Shown piece by piece: positions 56,275-64,000 of a DNA stretch of 64,000 nt. The stretch lies in assembly GCF_900312995.1 (NCBI RefSeq), contig NZ_ONZI01000004.1, positions 186,001-250,000 on the forward strand, given 5' to 3'. Under the pieces are notes generated by a model. That model was not told where the DNA came from. It made no database searches and worked only from the letters and a program-made list of their open reading frames with translations. The position numbers and the translations under genes are program-made. The stretch comes from Kushneria phyllosphaerae. GTDB taxonomy: Bacteria > Pseudomonadota > Gammaproteobacteria > Pseudomonadales > Halomonadaceae. How positions within the stretch are numbered: the stretch's first letter is position 1; every line of letters starts with the position of its first letter.

Positions 56275-58020
56275 CTAAAAGGTTTCCCACTCATCAGCAT
56301 CACTGGTCGCCGCAGGTGTCTTGTAGCTCTGGCTTTTTGCCGGTGTTTTAAGCTCGGTAGAAGCTCTGGGTGCCGCCGAATGCGTTGAGGCAGTCGATGT
56401 CGACGGTCTATGGTCAACCGACCTTTCCATGATGCGACTGGCGACCGGCACGGTAGAGTGCCCCATTGCCGAGCGATTGGAGACCTTGAAAAACGCCACC
56501 TGTTCACGAAGGACCCGCGCACTATGCTCCATCGAGCGACTGGCTGCGGCCGCCTCTTCCACAAGCGCAGCATTCTGCTGAGTCACGCTGTCCATCTGTG
56601 AGATGGCCTGGTTGACCTGATCAATACCGGTGGACTGTTCACGGCTGGCCGCGGCAATCTCGGCCACGATGTCGGTCATCTTGTTAATGCTTTCAACGAT
56701 ACCGCCCAGCGTCTGACCCGAACGGTTGACCAGTTCGGCACCGTTGGCCACCTTGGCCACGCTGTCATTGACCAGTGTCTTGATCTCACGGGCAGCGTCG
56801 GCGCTGCGGCTCGAAAGCGTGCGAACCTCGCTGGCAACCACCGCAAAACCGCGCCCCTGCTCACCAGCACGAGCCGCTTCCACCGCCGCGTTGAGGGCCA
56901 GCAGGTTGGTCTGGAAGGCGATCGAGTCGATCAACCCCACAATTTCGGCAATCTTTTGGCTCGACGTGCTGATGTCATTCATGGCCAGCGTTGTCTGCTC
57001 GACCACCTGACTACCGTCGCGGGCCTGCTGGCGCACATTAAGTGCCAGCTGATTGGCCTGAGCGGCGTTGTCGGCGTTCTGTTTGACGGTCGAGGTCATC
57101 TCTTCCATCGAAGCCGCCGTTTCTTCAAGGCTTGCTGCCTGCTCCTGGGTACGACGTGACAGGTCATCATTGCCGGACGCAATCTGGCTGGACGCAGAGC
57201 CCACCGACTCGGCATTGACGCGGACATCGTTGACCACATGAGCGAGCTGCTTTTGCATGGCGCCCAGACTTTGCAGCAGAGTGGCGAACTCGTCGCGCCC
57301 CGTCACCTCGATATGATTATCCAGCTCGCCCTGGGCGATGGATTCGGAGACTTCACTGGCACGCTTAAGCGGTGTCATGATGCCGCGAACCAGTACCCAG
57401 GCAATTGCCGTCATGAGCACCAGTGCCAGTACAATGGCAGCAACGATGACCCCGATGGATTGCGAAGCCGCTGCGATGCCATTGTTATAAGAAAGCTCTG
57501 ACTGCAGGGCGTTAATCTTCAGAAGATTTTCAAGCTCTGTCGATAAGCTCTCGAAATTATCGCGAGTCTGCTGAATGGTCGGCGTAAGCTCGAAAGTCCC
57601 CTGACTCATATCGCGCCCAACCTGCTGGTAAAGCGTCCAATAAGTATTCAGCAAGGGGCCCAGCCTGTCAGCAACAGCCTTCTCTTCTGGCGAAGTGACT
57701 TGAGTGGTGCTGTAAGTCTGCCAGAGGCGGTCCGTATCATTTTTATACTGCTGCTCATAACTGCTTAAAAGTGTGGCGGCAGTCTGGGGATTTCTGTCAG
57801 CCCGGGCCTTGAAGGAATCGATTCGAGACCAGTTAATATTTTTTCGAATGGCGGCGAGATTCTGCATGGGCAAAACGTTGGTCTTGTAGACGGACTCAAG
57901 ATTGTCGTTGCTGCGCTGCATGCCAAATACGCCGGCAACACCGATAATGACCATGAACACCCCCATGACAATCATGGTGGCCACAAGCTTGTATTTCACA
58001 CTTCGATTCAGGCCGAACAT
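56275..58020 (-). CDS. Methyl-accepting chemotaxis protein B (middle)
   Basis: A 581-residue chemoreceptor almost identical in its cytoplasmic half to the flanking receptors and similar in its ligand domain to receptor A (for example both carry TTQVTSPEE and DRNPQ). Transmembrane helices, HAMP and signalling tip are placed as in A, and the tail is DEWETF. ATG 58020 (MFGLNRS) is used because GGGAG lies eight bases upstream; GTG 58029 is poor. It has its own terminator and ribosome site, so the three genes may be separately transcribed. Differences from A concentrate in the periplasmic domain, suggesting altered ligand range. Confidence 0.97.
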   Translation of the reverse strand: MFGLNRSVKYKLVATMIVMGVFMVIIGVAGVFGMQRSNDNLESVYKTNVLPMQNLAAIRKNINWSRIDSFKARADRNPQTAATLLSSYEQQYKNDTDRLWQTYSTTQVTSPEEKAVADRLGPLLNTYWTLYQQVGRDMSQGTFELTPTIQQTRDNFESLSTELENLLKINALQSELSYNNGIAAASQSIGVIVAAIVLALVLMTAIAWVLVRGIMTPLKRASEVSESIAQGELDNHIEVTGRDEFATLLQSLGAMQKQLAHVVNDVRVNAESVGSASSQIASGNDDLSRRTQEQAASLEETAASMEEMTSTVKQNADNAAQANQLALNVRQQARDGSQVVEQTTLAMNDISTSSQKIAEIVGLIDSIAFQTNLLALNAAVEAARAGEQGRGFAVVASEVRTLSSRSADAAREIKTLVNDSVAKVANGAELVNRSGQTLGGIVESINKMTDIVAEIAAASREQSTGIDQVNQAISQMDSVTQQNAALVEEAAAASRSMEHSARVLREQVAFFKVSNRSAMGHSTVPVASRIMERSVDHRPSTSTASTHSAAPRASTELKTPAKSQSYKTPAATSDADEWETF

Positions 58021-58120
58021 GCTGACCACTCCCGAGTAATCAAAAGGGACGGCCTGAAGGCCGCTTGAGACTTATAACGGCGGCAGAAAAGGCTTCTGAA
58101 GTTAACCTGGCGTTCTTTAA

Positions 58121-58148
58121 GAAAATAAGGCCGCCCATGTGGGCGGCC
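58121..58148 (-). terminator. Hairpin after the third chemoreceptor gene
   Basis: GGCCGCCCA / TGGGCGGCC with a tight loop, followed on the minus strand by TTATTTTC. It is a weaker terminator, with an interrupted T-tract, 25 bases past receptor C. Confidence 0.6.
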
Positions 58149-58173
58149 CTGGCCAAAGAAGGTTTCGAATCGT

Positions 58174-59877
58174 TTAAAAGGTCGCCCACTCATCTTCGTG
58201 CTCGACTTCAGTCTTGCGAGGCGCAGCTGTTTTCTTCGCAGCGATGGCTGGACGCTTTAATGGCCCTTGTGCTTTATCGGCATAGTCATGGCTCAAAAGG
58301 GCTGGAGCCGATGCCAGAGCATGTGTTGCCTGACCCTGATCCACCTTGAAGAATGCGACCTGCTCACGAAGCACCCGCGCACTGTGTTCCATCGAACGGC
58401 TCGCTGCGGCGGCTTCTTCTACCAGCGCGGCATTCTGCTGGGTCACGCTGTCCATCTGCGAAATGGCCTGGTTGACCTGCTCGATACCGGTCGACTGTTC
58501 GCGACTGGCCGCGGCAATCTCGGCCACGATGTCGGTCATCTTGTTGATGCTCTCGACAATACTGCCCAGCGTTTGACCCGACCGGTTCACCAGCTCGGCG
58601 CCGTTGGACACCTTGGCCACGCTGTCATTGACCAGCGCCTTGATCTCGCGGGCAGCGTCGGCACTGCGACTTGAAAGCGTGCGAACCTCACTGGCCACGA
58701 CCGCAAAGCCGCGCCCCTGCTCACCGGCACGAGCCGCTTCCACCGCCGCATTGAGGGCCAGCAGGTTGGTCTGGAAGGCAATCGAGTCGATCAGCCCGAC
58801 AATTTCGGCAATCTTCTGGCTCGAGGTGCTGATGTCATTCATGGCAAGTGTCGTCTGCTCGACCACCTGGCTACCCTCACGTGCCTGCTGACGAACATTG
58901 AGCGCCAGCTGATTGGCCTGGGCAGCGTTGTCGGCGTTCTGTTTGACCGTCGAGGTCATCTCTTCCATCGAAGCCGCCGTTTCCTCAAGGCTTGCCGCCT
59001 GCTCCTGGGTACGACGTGACAGGTCATCGTTGCCGGACGCAATCTGGCTGGACGCAGAACCCACTGACTCGGCATTGACGCGGACATCGTTGACTACATG
59101 GGCAAGCTGCTTTTGCATGGCGCCCAGACTATGCAGCAGGGTGGCGAACTCGTCGCGCCCCTTCGCCTCGATAAGATTGTTCAAATCGCCCTGCGCAATG
59201 GACTCCGACACTTCACTGGCCCGCTTGAGCGGTGCCATGATGCCGCGAATCAAAAGCCAGGCGATCCCGCCCATGGCCAGAAATGCGACCCCGATCACCA
59301 CCAGGATTGAAACAAAAGACACATGCGAACTTTGATTGCTGGCGATATAAGACCCTTCTGCTTCTGACACGTTGAAGCTGAGGGCACTACCGACGCCACT
59401 GGCGGCCGTTTGGAAGGTATCGCGGAACTGGGTCATATCCTCAGGAGTAGGAAAGACGCCGCCAGCCATGTTACGCAGAAACTGATCATAGTTTTGCCAG
59501 TAAACAGCCATTGCTGGTGTCGTAGTGGCTTCAAAAGCCTGCTCTTCAGGAGAGTCGACAAGATTTGTGTAGTTTTTCCACAGCTGATTAATCCTGTCTC
59601 GATGATCGCTGCCATAACGAGAGAGCAGCACCTGTGCATCGTCAGAGCTTTCATCAATCTGAATGCGCATAAAATCAACCCGCGAGGCATAAAGGCCCGC
59701 ACGAATGTTTGCCAGAATCTGCATGGGAAGAACATTCTTGTTATAGACGAACTCCAGATTTTTATCTGCCGACTTCATGCCAACAATACCGGCGACACCA
59801 ATGACCAGCATGAAAAGCGCTGTCATGATGACATTGCCTATCAATTTATATCTGACGCTACGATTCATGCCCAGCAT
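58174..59877 (-). CDS. Methyl-accepting chemotaxis protein C (first in transcription order)
   Basis: A 567-residue chemoreceptor. From HAMP onward it is nearly identical to receptors A and B, but its periplasmic domain (residues about 35-190; YNKNVLPMQILANIRAGLYASRVD and so on) is clearly different, with only the 'NVLPMQ' helix start shared. TM2 sits near 192-213. The C-terminus DEWATF retains the CheR-tether pattern. A proline/alanine-rich linker precedes the tail. ATG 59877 follows GGAG. It is divergent from guaD with a 260-base AT-rich gap. Confidence 0.97.
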   Translation of the reverse strand: MLGMNRSVRYKLIGNVIMTALFMLVIGVAGIVGMKSADKNLEFVYNKNVLPMQILANIRAGLYASRVDFMRIQIDESSDDAQVLLSRYGSDHRDRINQLWKNYTNLVDSPEEQAFEATTTPAMAVYWQNYDQFLRNMAGGVFPTPEDMTQFRDTFQTAASGVGSALSFNVSEAEGSYIASNQSSHVSFVSILVVIGVAFLAMGGIAWLLIRGIMAPLKRASEVSESIAQGDLNNLIEAKGRDEFATLLHSLGAMQKQLAHVVNDVRVNAESVGSASSQIASGNDDLSRRTQEQAASLEETAASMEEMTSTVKQNADNAAQANQLALNVRQQAREGSQVVEQTTLAMNDISTSSQKIAEIVGLIDSIAFQTNLLALNAAVEAARAGEQGRGFAVVASEVRTLSSRSADAAREIKALVNDSVAKVSNGAELVNRSGQTLGSIVESINKMTDIVAEIAAASREQSTGIEQVNQAISQMDSVTQQNAALVEEAAAASRSMEHSARVLREQVAFFKVDQGQATHALASAPALLSHDYADKAQGPLKRPAIAAKKTAAPRKTEVEHEDEWATF

Positions 59878-60022
59878 GATAGGATTCTCCAGGAAAGAGG
59901 GGGGGTGCCTCGGATGCTGTAATCCCTATCGACCTGCTGGCAGCGCCGCTTGATCAAACGGGCTATATTAATATTAATTAAAATAATAACCCTGATAGCT
60001 TTATCAAGGAGGCTGCTGAGGT

Positions 60023-60038
60023 AAACGTTGTAACGTTT
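60023..60038. promoter_or_regulatory. Inverted repeat AAACGTT-GT-AACGTTT upstream of guaD
   Basis: A 7-bp inverted repeat with a two-base centre lies about 100 bases before guaD. It overlaps a perfect TTGACA (60037-60042), but no convincing -10 hexamer sits at 16-18 bases. Position suits an operator for the guaD-permease unit or the divergent chemoreceptor. The upstream 59965-59995 stretch is very AT-rich. Confidence 0.4.
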
Positions 60039-60137
60039 GACAGCTCACCACTGGATTTAAAGCTCCCCGAGCTAACCGGCCTGGCCTCATGCCGTAATGC
60101 TTTTTTTATCGACATTAAAAACAATGGACAACATGAA

Positions 60138-61454
60138 ATGAGCAGCCTTCACGCACTCAGGGGCATGACCCTGCACTTCAATGATGATCCAGGTACAAGC
60201 GATGAGCCCCGTGCAGGCAGTTTGGAATACCATCAGGATGGCCTGATCCTGATTCAGGAAGGACGCATACTCAAAAGCGGCCCGGCGCAGGCGCTTCTGG
60301 AAACACTGCCCGCGGGTACGCCTATCGAACAATGGCCGGATCAACTGATCATGCCGGGCTTTATCGATCCCCACCTTCATTACAGCCAGCTGGATGTTAC
60401 GGCCTCCTACGGCCGCCAGCTGCTGGACTGGCTCGATACCTACACGTTTCCGGAAGAGTGTCGCTTCAGCGACCGTGCCTACGCCGATGAAATCGCCAGG
60501 GCCTTCATGGAACAGCTGCTTGCCAATGGTGTCACCACGGCTCTGGCTTTTTGTACCAGCCACCCTTCCTCCGTTGATGCCTTCTTCAATGCCGCTCTTG
60601 AGCGCAACATGCGCATGCTGGGCGGCAAGGTGATGATGGATCGCAACGCCCCCGAAGCGCTTTGCGATACACCCGAGACCGGCATTCGTGACAGTCGGCG
60701 ACTGATCGAGCAGTGGCATGAGCGTGGCCGCCTTGAATATGCCATTACCCCCCGTTTTGCACCGACGTCAACGCCTCAGCAGCTGGCCGCCACCGGGGAA
60801 TTATTGAGTGACTACCCCGGCATGGTGATGCAGACCCACCTCTCCGAGAATCGCCAGGAAGTTGAATGGGTCGCGTCACTGTTTCCTGAAGCCCGTGACT
60901 ATCTGGATGTCTATTCGCGCTATCAACTGGTGCGGCCGCGGGCGATTTTTGCCCATGGCATTCATATTGATGATGATGTCCGTCAGCGACTGGCCGATGA
61001 CGGTGGCGCCATCGCATTCTGCCCCAGCTCGAACCTGTTTCTGGGCAGCGGTTTATTTGACTGGCATCAGGCACGCGAGCAGGAAGTCCGCGTCGGTATT
61101 GCCAGTGACATTGGCGCCGGTACCAGCTTCAGCCCTTTTCAGACCCTGCAGGACGCCTACAAGGTGGGGCAACTTTCCAATCAACCGCTGACGCCATGGC
61201 AGGCCTTTTATGCCCACACGCTGGGTAATGCCCGCGTGCTCGATATTGATCACCATGTCGGCAGTCTGAGACCCGGCATGGAAGCCGATATCGTGGTGAT
61301 CAATCCGCGCGCCACACCCATGCTGGACCGCAAGGAACGACACGCCCCCACGTTAATGGAGCGGCTTTTCAATCTGATGATTCTGGGCGATGAGCGCTGC
61401 ATCAGTGCCACCTATGTCATGGGCAAAAAGCGCCATGAGAGCCCCTCTCATTGA
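60138..61454 (+). CDS. guaD: Guanine deaminase
   Basis: A 438-residue zinc amidohydrolase converting guanine to xanthine and ammonia. The metal-binding PGFIDPHLHYSQ holds His79 and His81; THLSEN and AHGIHIDDD carry later His ligands, and SDIGAGTSFSPFQ has the catalytic Asp typical of GuaD. Length matches E. coli GuaD (439). It is followed by a permease and lies on the same strand, forming a purine-catabolism unit. Start ATG 60138 is used since upstream residues are not conserved. Confidence 0.95.
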   Translation: MSSLHALRGMTLHFNDDPGTSDEPRAGSLEYHQDGLILIQEGRILKSGPAQALLETLPAGTPIEQWPDQLIMPGFIDPHLHYSQLDVTASYGRQLLDWLDTYTFPEECRFSDRAYADEIARAFMEQLLANGVTTALAFCTSHPSSVDAFFNAALERNMRMLGGKVMMDRNAPEALCDTPETGIRDSRRLIEQWHERGRLEYAITPRFAPTSTPQQLAATGELLSDYPGMVMQTHLSENRQEVEWVASLFPEARDYLDVYSRYQLVRPRAIFAHGIHIDDDVRQRLADDGGAIAFCPSSNLFLGSGLFDWHQAREQEVRVGIASDIGAGTSFSPFQTLQDAYKVGQLSNQPLTPWQAFYAHTLGNARVLDIDHHVGSLRPGMEADIVVINPRATPMLDRKERHAPTLMERLFNLMILGDERCISATYVMGKKRHESPSH

Positions 61455-61460
61455 TTTCTC

Positions 61461-61479
61461 GGCGACCGTCACGGTCGCC
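61461..61479 (+). promoter_or_regulatory. Intercistronic hairpin after guaD
   Basis: GGCGACCG / CGGTCGCC with a three-base loop, followed only by CTCTTT. It may be a weak terminator or mRNA-stabiliser between guaD and the permease. Confidence 0.4.
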
Positions 61480-61532
61480 CTCTTTCCATCACTTGCGCGT
61501 GCGCGCCATGAATGACCCGCGGAACACACTGC

Positions 61533-62930
61533 ATGCATGACAATGAGTTGATTTTTCGACACGGCGACCGCCCGCCGTTTCATACGGCCTTTCTGGTCGC
61601 CTTCCAGCATGTGCTGGCCTGTTTTGTCGCTATTATTGCCCCCACCATCATTGTGACCGGCGCGCTGGGACTGCAGAGCGAAGCACCCTATCTGATCAGT
61701 CTGGCGCTACTGGTTTCCGGAATCAGTACGCTGATCCAGACCCAACGCCTTGGCCCGCTGGGCTCCGGGCTACTGTGCGTACAGGGCACCAGTTTTTCCT
61801 TTGTCGCAGCCCTTATCTCGGCAGGGCTGATCGCTCGCGAACGCGGCGCCAGTGATCATGAAGTGCTGGGGGTGCTGTTTGGCATCTGCATTGCCGGCAG
61901 CCTGATCGAAATGGCCCTGGGCAGTGTATTGCACCACCTGAAACGCGTGATCACACCGACGGTAACTGGCGTGGTGGTGACCCTGATCGGCCTGAGCCTG
62001 ATCAGCGTCGGGGTGACCGACATTGCCGGGGGCCATGGTGCCGACAATCCCGGCGATCCCATGAATCTATTGCTTGCAGTGATCGTGATTGGCGTCGTGC
62101 TGACGTGCCAGCTCAGCCGTCACCCCATGCTGCGCGTGGGCTCCGTTTTTGTCGGGCTTTTGGCGGGGTGCATTGCAGCAGCTCTGATGGGGCGACTGGA
62201 TCTGAGTGGCGTCGCCCAGGCCCCGCTTTTTCAGTTCCCTCAACCGTTACGCTATGGTCTGGGCTTTGATATTGCCGCTTTTATACCGGTCGCATTCATC
62301 TTTGCCATCACGGCCATCGAGACCGTTGGCGACCTGACCGGCTCGTCGCGCGCCTCGCACCTGCCCACAAGTGGCCTCGAGTATCAAAAGCGCATTCGTG
62401 GCGGCGTACTGGGTGACGGCTTCAACTCACTGATCGCGGGCGTTCTCAACACCTTCCCCAACACCACGTTCAGCCAGAACACGGGCATCATCCATTTAAC
62501 CGGGGTCGCCAGTCGTCATATCGGGCTGTTCGTGGGCGGTATTCTGGTCATGCTGGGGCTGATCCCCGCCATGGGGGCAGTATTGCAGTCGATCCCGCAG
62601 CCGGTTCTGGGCGCAGCCACCACGCTGATGTTCGGTCTGATCGCGGTGTCAGGTATTCGAATGCTGGCCGAGCAGCGTATGACCCGCAAACGGGTCATGA
62701 TCATCGCGCTGTCCCTGGGTGCCGGGCTGGGTGTGGAGCTCGTGCCTCAGGTACTTTTCGGGCTGCCGGAGCTCGTTCAGAGCGTGCTCTCCTCCTCTAT
62801 TACCACCGGCGGGCTGCTGGCCATCCTGATGCATCTGGTTCTGCCGGAACATCAGGCTACAGAGGAGGATCAGGCCATGGCAGAAGATCAGGCGCACGCG
62901 TCCACTCGGCAGGCAACCGATACGCAATAA
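61533..62930 (+). CDS. NCS2-family nucleobase permease (xanthine/urate type)
   Basis: A 465-residue, about fourteen-helix nucleobase:H+ symporter. AFQHVLACF holds the conserved Gln-His of TM1, and NTFPNTTFSQNTGIIHLTGVASR is the NAT signature in the QNxGxxxxTG form seen in XanQ, XanP and UacT (xanthine or urate), not the uracil (UraA) form. I use ATG 61533 (MHDNELIF); ATG 61512 is in frame seven residues earlier. Context with guaD supports xanthine/urate. The final segment is Glu/Ala-rich with repeated EDQAMAEDQA. Confidence 0.93.
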   Translation: MHDNELIFRHGDRPPFHTAFLVAFQHVLACFVAIIAPTIIVTGALGLQSEAPYLISLALLVSGISTLIQTQRLGPLGSGLLCVQGTSFSFVAALISAGLIARERGASDHEVLGVLFGICIAGSLIEMALGSVLHHLKRVITPTVTGVVVTLIGLSLISVGVTDIAGGHGADNPGDPMNLLLAVIVIGVVLTCQLSRHPMLRVGSVFVGLLAGCIAAALMGRLDLSGVAQAPLFQFPQPLRYGLGFDIAAFIPVAFIFAITAIETVGDLTGSSRASHLPTSGLEYQKRIRGGVLGDGFNSLIAGVLNTFPNTTFSQNTGIIHLTGVASRHIGLFVGGILVMLGLIPAMGAVLQSIPQPVLGAATTLMFGLIAVSGIRMLAEQRMTRKRVMIIALSLGAGLGVELVPQVLFGLPELVQSVLSSSITTGGLLAILMHLVLPEHQATEEDQAMAEDQAHASTRQATDTQ

Positions 62931-62948
62931 TCTGAAGGGGCTAAATGT

Positions 62949-63314
62949 TCAGCGCCTGGCGGGTACCCGTCCACCGTGGCAGCTTCGGCTGTCACGATGA
63001 ATGCTGTATCCCCAGGGGCTTACCAGCAATACGATGACTTCACTGGTACCACTTGAAAGTGTCAGTTCAACCGGTACCCGGTCAAAGAGCGGGCAGTCCA
63101 CGCCCTGACCGAGAAAATAGTCACGCACGTGGTAGACGAGCCGGTAGTGTCCGCCACTGCCCTCCTGCAACAGGACGTCTTCAAGCTCTCCGCAGACATT
63201 GGTATGAAGCGTCGTAATGGGCTCCTCCTCCCCGTACGCCTCAAGCGACACCACCATCCCCTTTACTGCAATACCGTTGTATTGATCCAGTACTCGAGTC
63301 GTCAGCGTTGCCAT
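62949..63314 (-). CDS. Transthyretin-like/HIU-hydrolase-family protein with degenerate active site
   Basis: A 121-residue protein of the 5-hydroxyisourate hydrolase (transthyretin-like) fold: ATLTTRVLDQYNG, GHYRLVYHVRDYF and VLLVSPWGYSIHRDS align with the family. However, active HIUase has a His in the first motif (HVLD), an Arg in the middle, a His before LLVSP, and the C-terminal YRGS; here these read Arg7, Glu, Val93 and HRDS, and 12 extra residues follow. It is therefore probably not a working HIUase. The start ATG 63314 follows AGGAGG. It is convergent with the permease (18-base gap). Confidence 0.82.
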   Translation of the reverse strand: MATLTTRVLDQYNGIAVKGMVVSLEAYGEEEPITTLHTNVCGELEDVLLQEGSGGHYRLVYHVRDYFLGQGVDCPLFDRVPVELTLSSGTSEVIVLLVSPWGYSIHRDSRSCHGGRVPARR

Positions 63315-63492
63315 GTCCGCCTCCTGAAAACATGCCTTTCCCTGCCTTGAACATTGCATCGAAGCCGGGCATCGATACTGCCTGATGCTTCCACCGCCCA
63401 TGCACTACTGCAACGGCCTTCATGATACTGCGAGACAGCAGAGATCGGGGCCATCACTTTCGTCCAGGCCAGTACCACCACGGCTAGCGACC

Positions 63493-63519
63493 AAAAAAAA
63501 ACCGCACCCGAAGGTGCGG
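63493..63519 (-). terminator. Rho-independent terminator of the RND efflux gene
   Basis: A 7-bp stem CCGCACC / GGTGCGG with loop CGAA (TTCG on the minus strand) and nine T residues following on that strand, 24 bases past the RND stop. Confidence 0.9.
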
Positions 63520-63542
63520 CCCTTGAATCACCACAGCATCCA

Positions 63543-64000
63543 TCAGCTGCGATTGTCCTCATCGGAAGCATGCGTTGAGCGCCCGGTAGACGCCTGTGCC
63601 GCACCATCCTGCCCTTCTTCCTGCTTTTGACCAATGCCCAGCTTGCGACTGGCCCACTGCGAGCCCTGCATGATGAACACATAGGTCGCCGGCACAAAGA
63701 GGCTGGCAAAAATCGTGATGGTGATCATGCCACCCACTACGGGTGTGCCGATATGATGACGGCTTGCCTCACTGGCGCCGCTGGCCAGTGCCAGAGGCAG
63801 CGTACCGCCAATGAAGGCTAGAGACGTCATCACGATCGGGCGGAAACGCTGCTTTGCAGCATGCTTGGCAGCCTCCACGATCGACAGCCCTTCATGCGCT
63901 CTCTGCTGCTGGGCAAATTCCACGATCAGAATGGCGTTTTTCGCCGCAAGTCCCACCACGACCAGCATCCCGATCTGCAGATACACACTGGTATCAAACT
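63543..64000 (-). CDS. RND efflux transporter, C-terminal part (5' end outside window)
   Basis: The last 151 residues of an inner-membrane hydrophobe/amphiphile efflux RND pump of the AcrB/MexB type. The helices [21 protein letters not shown] and [25 protein letters not shown] are the AcrB TM11-TM12 block. The frame continues beyond base 64000. The tail ([14 protein letters not shown]...) is hydrophilic. Its membrane-fusion partner is not in the window, and the substrate range is unknown. Confidence 0.92.
   Translation of the reverse strand, partial: FDTSVYLQIGMLVVVGLAAKNAILIVEFAQQQRAHEGLSIVEAAKHAAKQRFRPIVMTSLAFIGGTLPLALASGASEASRHHIGTPVVGGMITITIFASLFVPATYVFIMQGSQWASRKLGIGQKQEEGQDGAAQASTGRSTHASDEDNRS

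Overview
The window looks like chromosomal DNA of a moderately halophilic gammaproteobacterium, most likely Halomonadaceae and possibly a Kushneria- or Halomonas-like genus. This is inferred from protein character, gene order and the many osmotic-stress genes; no 16S rRNA is present to confirm it. Coding density is high and GC is moderately high by eye. There is no rRNA, tRNA, CRISPR array, insertion sequence, integrase or phage gene, so this is core rather than accessory genome.

Layout. 1-5.7 kb: end of a nucleoside hydrolase gene, trehalose synthesis (otsB-otsA), acylphosphatase, and a LysR regulator divergent from a dicarboxylate/glutamate symporter. 5.7-14.7 kb: cardiolipin synthase, DNA repair (nei, uvrB), an OsmC-like protein, a cysteine-less HMA-like protein, ygfZ, an MscL channel with a zinc-ribbon tail, and prfC. 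14.8-20.8 kb: a very proline-rich small protein, a RegB/RegA (PrrBA/RoxSR) redox two-component pair, an inositol-monophosphatase-family gene, a Kef-type K+/H+ antiporter and a fructosamine-kinase-like gene. 21.2-24.7 kb: a tightly overlapping four-gene envelope cluster (acyltransferase, LysM/degenerate M23 lipoprotein, GT4 glycosyltransferase, PAP2 phosphatase). 25-29.1 kb: a TRAP transporter with two tandem substrate-binding proteins. 29.2-35.6 kb: the glycine cleavage locus, with agcS-gcvT divergent from gcvH-gcvP. 35.7-39.4 kb: LysR, YfcL-like, ppnN, and a flavodoxin/membrane protein pair. 39.5-46.6 kb: the conserved translation operon thrS-infC-rpmI-rplT-pheS-pheT-ihfA. 46.9-54.1 kb: an OmpA-family lipoprotein with thrombospondin-type repeats, a DUF2489-like protein, a glycosyltransferase, galE, an SLC13/DASS anion symporter and gltS. 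54.4-59.9 kb: three tandem chemoreceptors with near-identical signalling domains and CheR-tether tails. 60.1-63.3 kb: purine catabolism (guaD, a xanthine/urate-type permease, a transthyretin-like protein with a degraded active site). 63.5-64 kb: 3' end of an RND efflux pump gene.

Together the genes show osmoadaptation (trehalose, MscL, Kef, cardiolipin), organic-acid, amino-acid and purine uptake and breakdown, envelope building, and translation. I found no clear undescribed defence or mobile system. The strongest leads are modest: the acyltransferase/LysM/GT4/PAP2 operon, the two-receptor TRAP locus, the degenerate HIUase next to guaD, the non-canonical AUC start of infC, palindromes ahead of gcvH and guaD, and the homogenised chemoreceptor triplet.
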